From an uncultured Asticcacaulis sp. (GTDB lineage Bacteria; Pseudomonadota; Alphaproteobacteria; Caulobacterales; Caulobacteraceae), in assembly GCA_936940865.1 (NCBI GenBank), contig CAKZJB010000221.1, forward strand, positions 1 through 44,945: DNA of 44,945 bases, written 5' to 3'. A program made the position numbers and the translations under genes. Positions 24,055 through 32,250 of this stretch are shown piece by piece (the stretch's first letter is position 1; the number at the start of each line of letters is the position of its first letter). The notes beneath the pieces were generated by a model, which was given only the letters and a program-made list of their open reading frames with translations, was not told the origin of the DNA and searched no databases.

Positions 24055-25605
24055 TTAGTGGGCGGCGCTCATGTCGACTGGCCCCTTGGGGCGCGGCAGG
24101 GTCCAGGCCAGGGTGGCGCAAATGGCGAAAACGACGGCCGCACCCATGAAGATTTCGTTGGTGGCAATCATCATCGCTTGGCTTTGCACGAGCTGGTCGG
24201 ACATGGCCAGGGTCGCCGATGACCCGCTGCCGCCGAAGACGGCATTGATGTCATCGAAATGGGTCAGCGGCGCCAGCTTGGCATGATTGGCATTGGTGGA
24301 GTTTTCCCATGCCGTCGTCACGAACGAGGTCGCGACGGCGCCCGCCATCGTCCGGATGAAGTTCTGCAGCCCTGCGGCCGAGGCGGTTTCCTCAGGCCTG
24401 ACGGCGCCCATGGAAATGGCGATCAGTGGCATGAAGAAGAACGGCATGCCGGCGCCGGCCAGGAAAATCCAGATGCCGATCTGGCCGAAGCTCATTCCGG
24501 TGTCGGCATGCGAACGCATGAACGTAACGAAGGCCAGCCACATGACGCCGCAAAAGATCAGCTTGCGCGGATCGACCTTGGTGGTCAGTTGCGCCGATAT
24601 GGGGGCGGCGAAGATGGCGAGAATGCCGATCAGGCCCGTAGCGTTGCCGGCCCAGGTCGCCGTCCAGCCGAGATTGAGCTGCATCCACATCGGCGCCAGC
24701 ACATTGATGGCGAAGAAGGAGCCGATCATCAGCGCCATGCAGACCATGGCGAGGGTGAAGCCCCTGTGCCGGAAGATGCGCAGGTCGACGATCGGGTTGG
24801 CGTCGGTCAGCTCCCATATGACGAAGGCGACGAAGCCAAGGGCCGCGATGACGGCCAGGCTGATGATGAAAGGCGAGGCGAACCATTCGTTTTCCTTGCC
24901 GAGATCGAGCATGATCTGTAGCGAACCGACCCACAGGATCAGGAGCAGAAGGCCGACCACATCGACGCGCGCCTTGACGGTCTGGGTCTCCTGGCTGAAC
25001 AGGACGCGCCACACCAGGAAGCCGGCGCCGATGGCGATCGGCACGTTGACCAGGAAGATCGAGCCCCAGCCGTAAGTGTCGCAAAGGGTGCCGCCGAGCA
25101 CCGGCCCGGCGATGGGCGCGACCAGGGTCGTGATGGCCCAGATCGACATGGCGGCCGGGCGCAGTTTCGGCGGGAAGATCGACAGCAGCAGGGTCTGCGA
25201 CAGGGGCATCAGCGGACCGCCGCAGAAGCCCTGGATTATGCGTGCGAGCACGAGGACATTGAGTGACGGCGACAGGCCGCACAGCAGCGAGGCGATGCCG
25301 AAGCCGATCAGCGCCACCGAAAAGGTGCGCACCGTGCCGAAGCGCGCCGCCAGCCAGCCGGTCAGCGGCACCGAGATGGCCTCGGCGACGGCATAGGAGG
25401 TGATGACCCATGTGCCCTGTGAGGTCGAGGCGCCGAGTGCGCCGGCGATGTTGGGCACCGAGACGTTGGCGATCGACACGTCGAGGATGGCGACGAAGTT
25501 GGCGAGCGCCAGAAGGACGCCCGACATCCACAGCGTCATGCCGGTCAGTTGTTTATGGGGGGCTTGAGGCACACTCGTGCCGTCAGCGGTCGCAGCACCA
25601 GACAT
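24055..25605 (-). CDS. MFS multidrug transporter, DHA2 (EmrB/QacA) family
   Basis: A 516-residue, 14-segment major facilitator drug:proton antiporter. The first helix ALANFVAILDVSIANVSVPNIAGALGAS with the D1 motif, the helix-2 loop GWLAARFGTVR and motif C-like IAGPVLGGTL are characteristic of EmrB-type pumps. It is the last gene of an operon with an EmrA-type adaptor and a NodT-type outer-membrane lipoprotein, making a complete tripartite system across both membranes. The start at 25605 (MSGAATADG) is preferred over 25665 because AAGGACAGG lies just before it. A strong terminator follows. Expression is probably set by the divergent TetR repressor. Substrates are unknown. Confidence 0.93.
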   Translation of the reverse strand: MSGAATADGTSVPQAPHKQLTGMTLWMSGVLLALANFVAILDVSIANVSVPNIAGALGASTSQGTWVITSYAVAEAISVPLTGWLAARFGTVRTFSVALIGFGIASLLCGLSPSLNVLVLARIIQGFCGGPLMPLSQTLLLSIFPPKLRPAAMSIWAITTLVAPIAGPVLGGTLCDTYGWGSIFLVNVPIAIGAGFLVWRVLFSQETQTVKARVDVVGLLLLILWVGSLQIMLDLGKENEWFASPFIISLAVIAALGFVAFVIWELTDANPIVDLRIFRHRGFTLAMVCMALMIGSFFAINVLAPMWMQLNLGWTATWAGNATGLIGILAIFAAPISAQLTTKVDPRKLIFCGVMWLAFVTFMRSHADTGMSFGQIGIWIFLAGAGMPFFFMPLIAISMGAVRPEETASAAGLQNFIRTMAGAVATSFVTTAWENSTNANHAKLAPLTHFDDINAVFGGSGSSATLAMSDQLVQSQAMMIATNEIFMGAAVVFAICATLAWTLPRPKGPVDMSAAH

Positions 25606-25638
25606 GGTCCTGTCCTTGAATAATTCGGATTGCAAATC

Positions 25639-25661
25639 GGCGCGGGTTTGAAACCCGCGCC
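25639..25661. other. Perfect 11-bp hairpin between the adaptor and pump genes
   Basis: GGCGCGGGTTT and AAACCCGCGCC surround a single base, so the real loop is 3-5 nt. It lies in the 65-bp space between the EmrA-type stop and the EmrB-type start, without a T-run. It may adjust the relative amounts of adaptor and pump. Confidence 0.6.
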
Positions 25662-25670
25662 GCATAAAAC

Positions 25671-26825
25671 TTAGTCGGCGACGTCGATCCTGGCGTCCAT
25701 GCTCATGCCGACCCGAAGCGGGTGCTGCTTGAGCTCGCGCGGATCGAGCGCGATGCGGACGGGCAGGCGCTGCACGACCTTGATCCAGTTGCCGGTGGCG
25801 TTCTGAGCCGGGATGACGGAGAAGGCCGAGCCGGTGCCGCCGGACAGGCCGACGACCTTGCCGTGGAACTTGACCGAGTGGCCGTAGAGGTCCGAGGTCA
25901 GGACGACAGGCTGGCCGACCTTGACCTTCTTGAGCTGAACTTCCTTGAAGTTGGCGTTCACATAGGCGTTGTCGATCGGCACGATCGTCATGATCGGGGT
26001 GCCGACCTGGACGCGCTGGCCGACCTCGACCGTATTCTTGGCGATGACTCCGCTGATCGGGGCGCGGATGACCGTGCGGTCGACATCGACCTGCGCCTGC
26101 TGGACGCGGACCTCGGCGGCCTTGACGGCCGGGTTGGCCTCGACGTCATTATCCGAGATCAGCACGGCGTTCTGGGCGCGCTGGCCCTGCGCCGCGGCGG
26201 CCTGGGCGCGGGCGGCGGCGGCGGCGGCCTGGGCCTTGTCCAGCGCCGCCTTGGCATTGGTCAGGTCTTCGCCGGCGACGGCGCCGATGGCGGCCAGAGA
26301 CTTGCGGTCGTCATAGGCTTTTTGTGCCTGGGCCAGGGCAGCCTCGGCGGACGCGACTTCGGCCTGGGCGGCAGTGGCCTGGGCGGCCAGGGTGGTGTCG
26401 GCGGTATAGTAGCCCTTGACCTGGCGGCGCGCCTGGTCGAGCTGGGCCCGGGCCTGGGCGAGCGCCAGTTGCGCGTCGGTGTCGTCGAGCGTGACCAGCA
26501 CGTCGCCAGCCTTGACCGGCTTGGTGTCGTAGATGTCGGCCGTCTTGACGGTCGCTGCGATCTGCGGGGTAACCGTGGCGGATGAGGCTTCGACGTAGGC
26601 GTTGTCGGTCGACACCGTCTTGCCGCCTTCGAGAAGCTCATAGGCGCCCCAGGCGAGGCCCCCCAGGACCACGACTCCGCCGAAGATCATGAACAGCGGA
26701 CCGCGGCTCTTGGCGGCGCCCTGCGGGGAGCGTCCGCCGCCGCCGTTGCCGCCGCCCGGCGGGGTCGAGGGCGGGGTATACTGTTCGGCGGTCTCGGTTC
26801 TTTGAGGGGAGGAATCTTCGGCCAT
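25671..26825 (-). CDS. HlyD/EmrA-family membrane fusion protein
   Basis: A 384-residue periplasmic adaptor. A Pro/Gly-rich cytoplasmic N-terminus (about 1-42) is followed by one membrane segment (about 44-66, FMIFGGVVVLGGLAWGAYEL). Next come the first lipoyl half (TVSTDNAYVEASSATVTPQI), a long Ala/Gln-rich coiled-coil hairpin (about 115-220), the second lipoyl half (RTVIRAPISGVIAKNTVEVGQRV) and a beta-barrel domain. This is the EmrA pattern, which connects an MFS pump to an outer-membrane channel. It sits between the NodT-type channel gene and the EmrB-type gene in one operon. The reading is straightforward. Confidence 0.92.
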   Translation of the reverse strand: MAEDSSPQRTETAEQYTPPSTPPGGGNGGGGRSPQGAAKSRGPLFMIFGGVVVLGGLAWGAYELLEGGKTVSTDNAYVEASSATVTPQIAATVKTADIYDTKPVKAGDVLVTLDDTDAQLALAQARAQLDQARRQVKGYYTADTTLAAQATAAQAEVASAEAALAQAQKAYDDRKSLAAIGAVAGEDLTNAKAALDKAQAAAAAARAQAAAAQGQRAQNAVLISDNDVEANPAVKAAEVRVQQAQVDVDRTVIRAPISGVIAKNTVEVGQRVQVGTPIMTIVPIDNAYVNANFKEVQLKKVKVGQPVVLTSDLYGHSVKFHGKVVGLSGGTGSAFSVIPAQNATGNWIKVVQRLPVRIALDPRELKQHPLRVGMSMDARIDVAD

Positions 26826-26866
26826 GATGCTAACTTCGGTTGGATCTGTTCTGAAATCGTCGGGAT

Positions 26867-28333
26867 TTATTGAGGTTGAAACCCGCCGCCGAGTGCGGCG
26901 ATGAAGGCAATGCGGTTATTGTACGCCTGAGCCTTTAAGTTTGTCTCTTCAAGTTCGGCCGAGACCAGCGCCGAGTGAGCCTGAAGGACGTCGACCTTGG
27001 TGGCGAGTCCCTTGGCGAAGCGGGCCTTGGACAGGTCGTAGGTCGTCTGCGCGGCGCCGACGCGGCGCGCGGCTTCCTTGAGCTGGCCGGCTGTCGACCG
27101 TGAGTTCGCCGCTGCGTCGGCCACCTGCTGCAGGGCCTGGGTCAGGGTCTTGTCGTAGGTCGCGACGGCGGCGTTATAGTCGGCTTCCGACGAACGGTAG
27201 GCGGCTCGCAAATTGCCGCCGTTGAACAGCGGCAGGCTGACCGCCGGCCCGATCGTACCGACCTGCGACTTAGGATCGCCGAGATATTGCAGGCCGATCG
27301 ACTGGATGCCCCACGAGGCGTTGAGCTTGACGTTGGGATAGAAATCGGCGCGCGTATACTTGATGTTTTCGGCTTGCGCCTCGACGCGCAGGCGGGCGGC
27401 CTGGACGTCGGGGCGGCGGCCCAGAAGGTCGGCGCGGACGTCGTCGGGCAGGGTATCGATGCCGGCAGGCTTAAGTGCGGGACGCGTAATCTGCAGGCCA
27501 CGGTCGGGTCCGGCGCCGCTCAGCGCGGCGATCAGGTTGCCCTGGATGCGAATGGCGCCGTCGATGGCAGCCAGGCGCTGGTTGACCTGGGCCTGGTCGT
27601 CCTGGGCGCGCAACAGCACGTCCATCGTGTCGAGATTGTGGTCGAGGCGCGCCTGGATAAGGTCGACGCGCATGTCGGCGCCGCGCTTGATTTCATTAAG
27701 GTCGTCGCGTTCCTGGTAGAGGCGGTCGAGCTCGACATAGGCGCGGGCGATCTGCTGCGACAGGGCCTGGCGCGCAACTTCGGCTTCCAGCTGGGCGGCC
27801 CTGGCCTGGCCGACGGCGCCGCGCAGGGCCGCGTGGCTCTTGCCCCACAGGTCGATGTCGTAGCTGGCGTCTAGCGTGAAACGGCCTTCGGGCAGATAGC
27901 CCGACGGAAGGAAATCCTTGAAGGCGTCCGGGAAACCCATATTCAGGCTGGACTTGGTTTCGGCGACCGATCCGTTGGCGGTGACGGTCGGCGACAGGAC
28001 CGCATGGATACGATCGTAGAAGGCCTCGGCCGAGGCGACGCGCGCCTGCGCGGCCTTCAGGTCGGGCGAACCCTTGAAGGCTTCGTCCATCAGGGCGTCG
28101 AGCTGCGGATCGTTGAAACCCTTCCACCACTCGCGGGCGGGCCAGGCGCCGGCCTCGCCTTTCAGGCTCTGATCGGCGGCCAGGCTTTCGGCCTTGACGG
28201 GGGCATCGGTGGTCGACGGCGGTACGGTGGCGCAGGCGGTCAGGCCGGCCGTTGCGACAATTAGCGCCAGGGCGCTTATTTTGCGCAGGGAAATGCCTGC
28301 GATTTCAACGGGAAACATGATCGGGGGCAGCAT
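26867..28333 (-). CDS. Outer-membrane efflux lipoprotein, NodT/OprM family
   Basis: A TolC-like outer-membrane factor of about 488 residues. A lipoprotein signal ends in the lipobox LTAC (Cys34 from this start). The mature part has the duplicated OEP domains: WWKGFNDPQLDALMDEA, LDASYDIDLWGKSHAALRGA, LLGRRPDVQAARLRVEAQAENI and SLPLFNGGNLRAAY. It forms the exit duct for the adaptor and MFS pump encoded downstream on the same strand. Starts at 28357, 28333 and 28318 are all possible; 28333 has an AGGA 11 bases upstream, while 28318 gives the most usual signal length. First gene of the operon behind the TetR-controlled promoter. Confidence 0.9.
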   Translation of the reverse strand: MLPPIMFPVEIAGISLRKISALALIVATAGLTACATVPPSTTDAPVKAESLAADQSLKGEAGAWPAREWWKGFNDPQLDALMDEAFKGSPDLKAAQARVASAEAFYDRIHAVLSPTVTANGSVAETKSSLNMGFPDAFKDFLPSGYLPEGRFTLDASYDIDLWGKSHAALRGAVGQARAAQLEAEVARQALSQQIARAYVELDRLYQERDDLNEIKRGADMRVDLIQARLDHNLDTMDVLLRAQDDQAQVNQRLAAIDGAIRIQGNLIAALSGAGPDRGLQITRPALKPAGIDTLPDDVRADLLGRRPDVQAARLRVEAQAENIKYTRADFYPNVKLNASWGIQSIGLQYLGDPKSQVGTIGPAVSLPLFNGGNLRAAYRSSEADYNAAVATYDKTLTQALQQVADAAANSRSTAGQLKEAARRVGAAQTTYDLSKARFAKGLATKVDVLQAHSALVSAELEETNLKAQAYNNRIAFIAALGGGFQPQ

Positions 28334-28363
28334 GGGGGAGGAAATCCTGCAACACAAAAAGGT

Positions 28364-28384
28364 GAACCGTACTGTACAGTTTCG
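28364..28384. promoter_or_regulatory. TetR operator, site 1
   Basis: GAACCgTACTGTACaGTTTC contains the palindrome ACTGTACAGT. It lies just downstream of the -10 element of the efflux promoter, where bound repressor would block transcription. It is an inverted near-copy of site 2. Confidence 0.72.
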
Positions 28385-28386
28385 TT

Positions 28387-28415
28387 TCTATGCGCTACTA
28401 TCCACGACGAGTCAA
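28387..28415 (-). promoter_or_regulatory. Efflux operon promoter
   Basis: On the minus strand TTGACT (28415-28410) and CATAGA (28392-28387) are separated by 17 bases, a good -35/-10 layout. The promoter lies exactly between the two operator copies. Confidence 0.55.
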
Positions 28416-28418
28416 TAA

Positions 28419-28438
28419 GAAAACGTACAGTATGGTTC
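28419..28438. promoter_or_regulatory. TetR operator, site 2
   Basis: Read on the minus strand this is GAACCaTACTGTACgTTTTC, matching site 1 in 17 of 20 positions, including the core TACTGTAC. It lies upstream of the efflux -35 and 9 bases before the TetR start, so it can also give autoregulation. Confidence 0.72.
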
Positions 28439-28447
28439 AGATTTAGA

Positions 28448-29083
28448 ATGGATACCCAGGTACCCAACTTTCGCGACGAGCGCCGTGCGCGTATCATAGA
28501 GACGGCCCGCGAAGTCTTTTATGAAGTCGGCTATGCCGGCGCGAGCATGTCCATGATCTCCAGCCGCCTCGGCGGTTCGAAGGCGACGCTCTACGCTTAT
28601 TTCAACAGCAAGGAAGAGCTGTTCGCCGCCATCATCCGCGATCAGTGCATGACGATGGCCAGTTTCTTCCAGGCGCACATCGGCACGGACGATCTCCGGC
28701 AATCCCTGACCATGGTTTCGCGTCAGCTTATGTCAGTGGTGTTGTCCGACTGGGGCGCGCGCACCATGCAGCTGATCGTCGAGGAAAGCCGACGCAACCC
28801 GATGCTGGCGCGCCTGTTCAATGAGGCCATCGAGGAAAACGGCCGCGCCACGCTCAAGGCGCTGCTGCGGACCGCGCACGACAAGGGCCAGATCGAGGCG
28901 CCCGATATCGACGAGGCGGCGGTGATCCTGAAAAGCCTGCTGTTCGGCGATATTCACTTCAAGCGCCTGCTCAATTTCGAGGCGCCGACCGAAGCCCAGA
29001 TGTACAGGCATGTCGACCGGGCGATCGATGTCTTCATGACCTATTACGGTCTGGAAGCGGGACGCTCAGGTCGAGTGTCATAA
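28448..29083 (+). CDS. TetR/AcrR-family repressor of the efflux operon
   Basis: A 211-residue TetR regulator. The N-terminal helix-turn-helix ARIIETAREVFYEVGYAGASMSMISSRLGGSKATLYAYF is canonical, ending in the ATLYAYF recognition segment. A TetR_C-type ligand domain follows (WGARTMQLIVEESRRNPMLARLF). It is divergent from the three-gene efflux operon, with 114 bases between starts and two inverted operator copies there. Regulation of the pump and of itself follows from this layout. The inducer is unknown. Its 3' end overlaps the convergent GNAT gene by 50 bases. Confidence 0.93.
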   Translation: MDTQVPNFRDERRARIIETAREVFYEVGYAGASMSMISSRLGGSKATLYAYFNSKEELFAAIIRDQCMTMASFFQAHIGTDDLRQSLTMVSRQLMSVVLSDWGARTMQLIVEESRRNPMLARLFNEAIEENGRATLKALLRTAHDKGQIEAPDIDEAAVILKSLLFGDIHFKRLLNFEAPTEAQMYRHVDRAIDVFMTYYGLEAGRSGRVS

Positions 29084-29519
29084 ATCGGCGGTCGGGATCG
29101 GCCTTGTAATCGGCAAACGGTGGACAATCTACGAAACCGTGCCGGAGATAGACCCGGTAGGCGGGATGGAAATACGGCCATGTACCGGTTTCCAGGCTGA
29201 GCCGCGTCAATCCCATGGCCCGCGCCTGATCGATCATGTGCTTCAGGATGCGGCTGCCGGCGCCCAAGCCTCGGTGCGCCTCGGCGGTGTGCATCGATTT
29301 CACCTCACCGTGGCCGGGCGAAAGGGTCTTCAGCGCGCCGCAGCCGAGCAGGGTCTCGTTATCCCACAGCGTAAAAAAGCGGATGTCCGGGGTATTCAGG
29401 CCGGAAACGTCAAGCGCATGGGCCTTTCCGGGTGCGGTTTCGGCGCGTGCGCGCGAGACATGGGTTTCGAGCAGCGCCAGGACGCGCGGATCGTCGAGCT
29501 GGCCTTCCTTGATGTCCAT
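29034..29519 (-). CDS. GNAT-family N-acetyltransferase
   Basis: A 161-residue acetyltransferase. The acetyl-CoA loop is readable in VKSMHTAEAHRGLGAGSRILKHMIDQA (R-G-L-G-A-G), followed by GLTRLSLETGTWPYFHPAYRVYLRHGF, the pattern of PhnO/YsnE-like GNATs. The start at 29519 shares its A with the TGA of the upstream XRE-cupin gene (TGATG), so the two are translationally coupled. The substrate is probably a small molecule or peptide; it cannot be named. The 3' end overlaps tetR by 50 bases in convergent orientation. Confidence 0.88.
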   Translation of the reverse strand: MDIKEGQLDDPRVLALLETHVSRARAETAPGKAHALDVSGLNTPDIRFFTLWDNETLLGCGALKTLSPGHGEVKSMHTAEAHRGLGAGSRILKHMIDQARAMGLTRLSLETGTWPYFHPAYRVYLRHGFVDCPPFADYKADPDRRFMTLDLSVPLPDRNRS

Positions 29520-30094
29520 CAGTTTCGCCTCGCAATCGCGACAAGGTAATGGGCGGGCTCCGTGCCCGGCACCCGGAACCGCGTGCGCCCCCACAGATGC
29601 AGCCGCAGACAGTCGCCGGCTTCGAGGTGGTGTGCCTTGTCGCCGTGGGTGAAATCGAGCGCGCCCTCAAGCATCCAGATATGTTGTTCCATGCCGGCCA
29701 CAGGCGGCGCCTCATAGGCAATGTCCGCCCCCGCCGGCAGTTCGCCTTCGATTATTTCGATGGCAAGATCTTTCGACGGCGGTGAAACCATGCGGCGACG
29801 AAAGCCGGTTTCGGGATCGGTCCACAGACTTTGTTGCCCGCGCCGGACGATCTCGGCGGCGGGCGCGTCGAGCGGTGACAACAGTTGCGACAGGGTCAGA
29901 TGCAGCGCGCTGCACAGCCGGCCCAGTTGCGCCGCTGTCGGGCTGGTTTCGCCGCGTTCGATGCGCGAACAGGTGGCGCGCGACAGGCCGGTCTGGCCGG
30001 CAAGATCGTCGAGCGTCCAGCCGCGATCGTTTCTTAACGCCTGAATGCGGGCAGCCAGGCGGACATCGAGGTCGGTATCGACGGCTTCGTTCAT
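29519..30094 (-). CDS. XRE-family regulator with C-terminal cupin
   Basis: A 191-residue regulator. The helix-turn-helix LDDLAGQTGLSRATCSRIERGETSPTAAQLGRLC is followed by a cupin domain (about residues 90-185: GADIAYEAPPVAGMEQHIWMLEGALDFTHGDKAHHLEAGDCLRLH), where a small ligand would bind. The family often controls the adjacent amine or amino-acid acetylation gene, here the coupled GNAT. The start at 30094 (MNEAVDTD) is preferred over 30145 because an inverted repeat and TATAAG element lie directly upstream of 30094. Transcription from that element would give a very short leader. Confidence 0.87.
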   Translation of the reverse strand: MNEAVDTDLDVRLAARIQALRNDRGWTLDDLAGQTGLSRATCSRIERGETSPTAAQLGRLCSALHLTLSQLLSPLDAPAAEIVRRGQQSLWTDPETGFRRRMVSPPSKDLAIEIIEGELPAGADIAYEAPPVAGMEQHIWMLEGALDFTHGDKAHHLEAGDCLRLHLWGRTRFRVPGTEPAHYLVAIARRN

Positions 30095-30097
30095 ATT

Positions 30098-30112
30098 AGA
30101 GAAATATTCTCT
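30098..30112. promoter_or_regulatory. Autoregulatory operator candidate of the XRE gene
   Basis: AGAGAA-ata-TTCTCT is a perfect 6-bp dyad directly before the start at 30094, and TATAAG (30116-30111, minus strand) adjoins it as a possible -10. Position and symmetry suit autoregulation by the XRE protein. Confidence 0.5.
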
Positions 30113-30228
30113 TATACGAGATTTTTCAAGCCGTGAATCCGCCATAACATCGTTAAGACGACACCGTTCATATTTACAAATGGGTAAACCTTTTTGGTTA
30201 ACTTCGCGGTATCCAAGAAGGTTTTCCC

Positions 30229-32058
30229 ATGCCCCAAGCTGCCGAAGTCATCGCTCAAACCGCCGCTCCCTCGCTCGAATCCCAGGGGCGCGACCTTGAA
30301 TTCGGCCGGATCTGCACCTCGATCTGTGAGCTGGCGGCGGGCGTGTTCGAGACGCCGATGGTCCTGATCAAGCTTTACGAAGGCAGCGAGCTGGTCGTGA
30401 AGGGGATGGCTGGTTTCGCCAGCGCCGCCATGCTCGACGATCTGAGTTTCTCGCAGCGCAAGCTTATTCCGGGTGAAAGCCTGGTCATTCCCGATGCTAC
30501 GGCCGATGCGCGTTACTTCCTGGAAAGCGCCGTCCTCAACGGACCGAAGATTCGCTTCTATGCCGACATGCCGCTGGTGTCGGACGGTGTCGTCTTGGGG
30601 GTCCTGTCCCTGAGCGAACGCACGCCGCGCCATGACTTCGGCACCAGGGTCAACCTGTTCCGGCAGTTCGCCAACAATGCCGCCACGACGATCGCCTTGG
30701 CGCAATCGACTCTGGAGCGCAATGAACTGGCATATGAAATCCGGTCGCAGCAGTCGCGATTCGATCTCGCCCAGGAAATGACGGGCATCGGCTATTGGTC
30801 GATCGACCTGAAGACCCGCGAAATCACCTGGTCGAAGGGCCTGTACGCCGTCTACGGCATCAGCCCCAAGTCATACAAGCCGCGCGTCGCCACCCAGCTC
30901 GATATCTACGAGCAGGAAGACCAGGCGATCATCATCGACCGCTTCCAGCGCGCCGTGAACCAGGGCGAAGACTTCGACTTCACCGTCAACATCGTCCGCC
31001 GCAAGGACAAGGTGACGCGCACCATCCGCACCAAGGGCGGCGTCGAGCTGGGCGAGGACGGCAAGCCGGCGCGCCTGTGCGCCTGTGTCCGCGACATCAC
31101 CGAAGGCGCCAGCGACGCCGAGGAACTGGTCCGCGCCCGCATGGCGGCCGACGAAGCCGACAGCGCCAAGACGGCCTTCCTGGAGCAGATCACCAACGAG
31201 CTCAAGACGCCGCTCAACAATATCCTTGGCTATGCCCGCCTGATCAACGAACACCGCCACGACAATCCGGACATCGCGTCGTACACGCAGAACCTGATGA
31301 AGTCGGCCAAGGCGCTGCAGTCGATGGTCAAGGACACGATCGAGACGACCGCGCTGGAAACCGCGCCGTCCGTCCGTGAAGCCGGTCATGCTCACACGAC
31401 CGAAGAGTCGGTCAATGTCGTCAGCTTCGTCAAAGACCTGGTCAACCAGTTCTCGCCCCTGGCCCAGGCCAACCAGACGCGCCTCAACGCCCACTTCGTC
31501 GACTTCGACAATTCGTGGGCCCAGATGGACGTCATGCGCGTGCGCCAGGTGATCCAGAACCTGATGTCGAACGCGGTAAAGTTCACCAAGGGCGGCCTGA
31601 TCAACGTCACGGCTTCGCAGGTCATGGTCGACAACGGCACCTGGCTGCGGATTTCGGTCCGCGACACCGGCATCGGCATGAGCGAAGAGCAGGCGCACGG
31701 CCTGTTCGGCGGCAACGTCCAGGACATGAACGGCAACCGCGTCTCGGGCAGCGGCATCGGACTGTCGATCGCCAAGGCGATCGTCGACCTGCTGGGCGGC
31801 CATATCGGGGTCGTCTCGCGCATCGGCGAAGGTTCGAACTTCTGGTTCGAAATCCCTGTCAATTGGGTCGACGCACCGGCGCGCACCCGCATGGCCGACG
31901 TCGCTCCGGCGCCTCTGGCCCGCACCGTAAACCGCGTTCCCGGCGCCGACCCGATGCGGCCCGCGGCCGCGACGGCCCGCCCGCCGGTCGACGAGGACCG
32001 CATCAACCGTGAATATCTGAGGGCCCTGCTCGAGGACATGAAGCTCGATATCGGCTGA
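30229..32058 (+). CDS. GAF-PAS histidine-kinase-like protein with Asn at the phosphoacceptor site
   Basis: A 609-residue soluble kinase-like protein: GAF domain (about 25-165), PAS domain (about 175-290, FDLAQEMTGIGYWSID to CACVRDITEG), a HisKA-type helical hairpin (about 300-365) and HATPase (about 430-545). The H box reads QITNELKTPLNNI: the position of the phosphorylated His is Asn323 (AAC). The ATPase boxes are intact: N box VIQNLMSNAVKFT, G1 VRDTGIGMS, G2 GSGIGLSIAK. It probably binds ATP but cannot autophosphorylate in the usual way, as in DivL-type pseudokinases. A proline-rich tail ends in REYLRALLEDMKLDIG. A solid terminator follows. No transmembrane segment is visible. Confidence 0.9.
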   Translation: MPQAAEVIAQTAAPSLESQGRDLEFGRICTSICELAAGVFETPMVLIKLYEGSELVVKGMAGFASAAMLDDLSFSQRKLIPGESLVIPDATADARYFLESAVLNGPKIRFYADMPLVSDGVVLGVLSLSERTPRHDFGTRVNLFRQFANNAATTIALAQSTLERNELAYEIRSQQSRFDLAQEMTGIGYWSIDLKTREITWSKGLYAVYGISPKSYKPRVATQLDIYEQEDQAIIIDRFQRAVNQGEDFDFTVNIVRRKDKVTRTIRTKGGVELGEDGKPARLCACVRDITEGASDAEELVRARMAADEADSAKTAFLEQITNELKTPLNNILGYARLINEHRHDNPDIASYTQNLMKSAKALQSMVKDTIETTALETAPSVREAGHAHTTEESVNVVSFVKDLVNQFSPLAQANQTRLNAHFVDFDNSWAQMDVMRVRQVIQNLMSNAVKFTKGGLINVTASQVMVDNGTWLRISVRDTGIGMSEEQAHGLFGGNVQDMNGNRVSGSGIGLSIAKAIVDLLGGHIGVVSRIGEGSNFWFEIPVNWVDAPARTRMADVAPAPLARTVNRVPGADPMRPAAATARPPVDEDRINREYLRALLEDMKLDIG

Positions 32059-32131
32059 CCTTCAATGGCCGGGATCCCGGGGAGAGGGACCCGTAGCGAA
32101 AAAGTAGCGTAGAGTTCGATGCCATCTGAAT

Positions 32132-32160
32132 GCACTCCGCCTGGGCGGGGTGCGTTTTTT
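32132..32160 (+). terminator. Intrinsic terminator after the GAF-PAS kinase-like gene
   Basis: GCACTCCGCC pairs with GGCGGGGTGC (one G-U in RNA), followed by gTTTTTT at 32154-32160. It is 74 bases after the stop at 32058. The rest of the 192-bp gap to the next gene shows nothing else recognisable. Confidence 0.9.
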
Positions 32161-32250
32161 GCCATGAAAGTCAAATTTTAAGGGTTGGCACATATCCTCG
32201 TTCGTTCAGGTCCTCAAAAAGAGGATGCTCCCACGGCGGGACGGGACAGT

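Noticed and set aside
23611-24121. Overlapping minus-strand frames of 116-161 codons with ISEFHF/TRIRAC-like peptides
   Set aside because: They are translations of the tandem hairpin repeats, with the same peptide in several frames; typical spurious frames.
30160-30220. CtrA-like TTAA-N7-TTAA site before the GAF-PAS gene
   Set aside because: Only a TTAC-N7-TAAAC match with two mismatches; too weak to claim.
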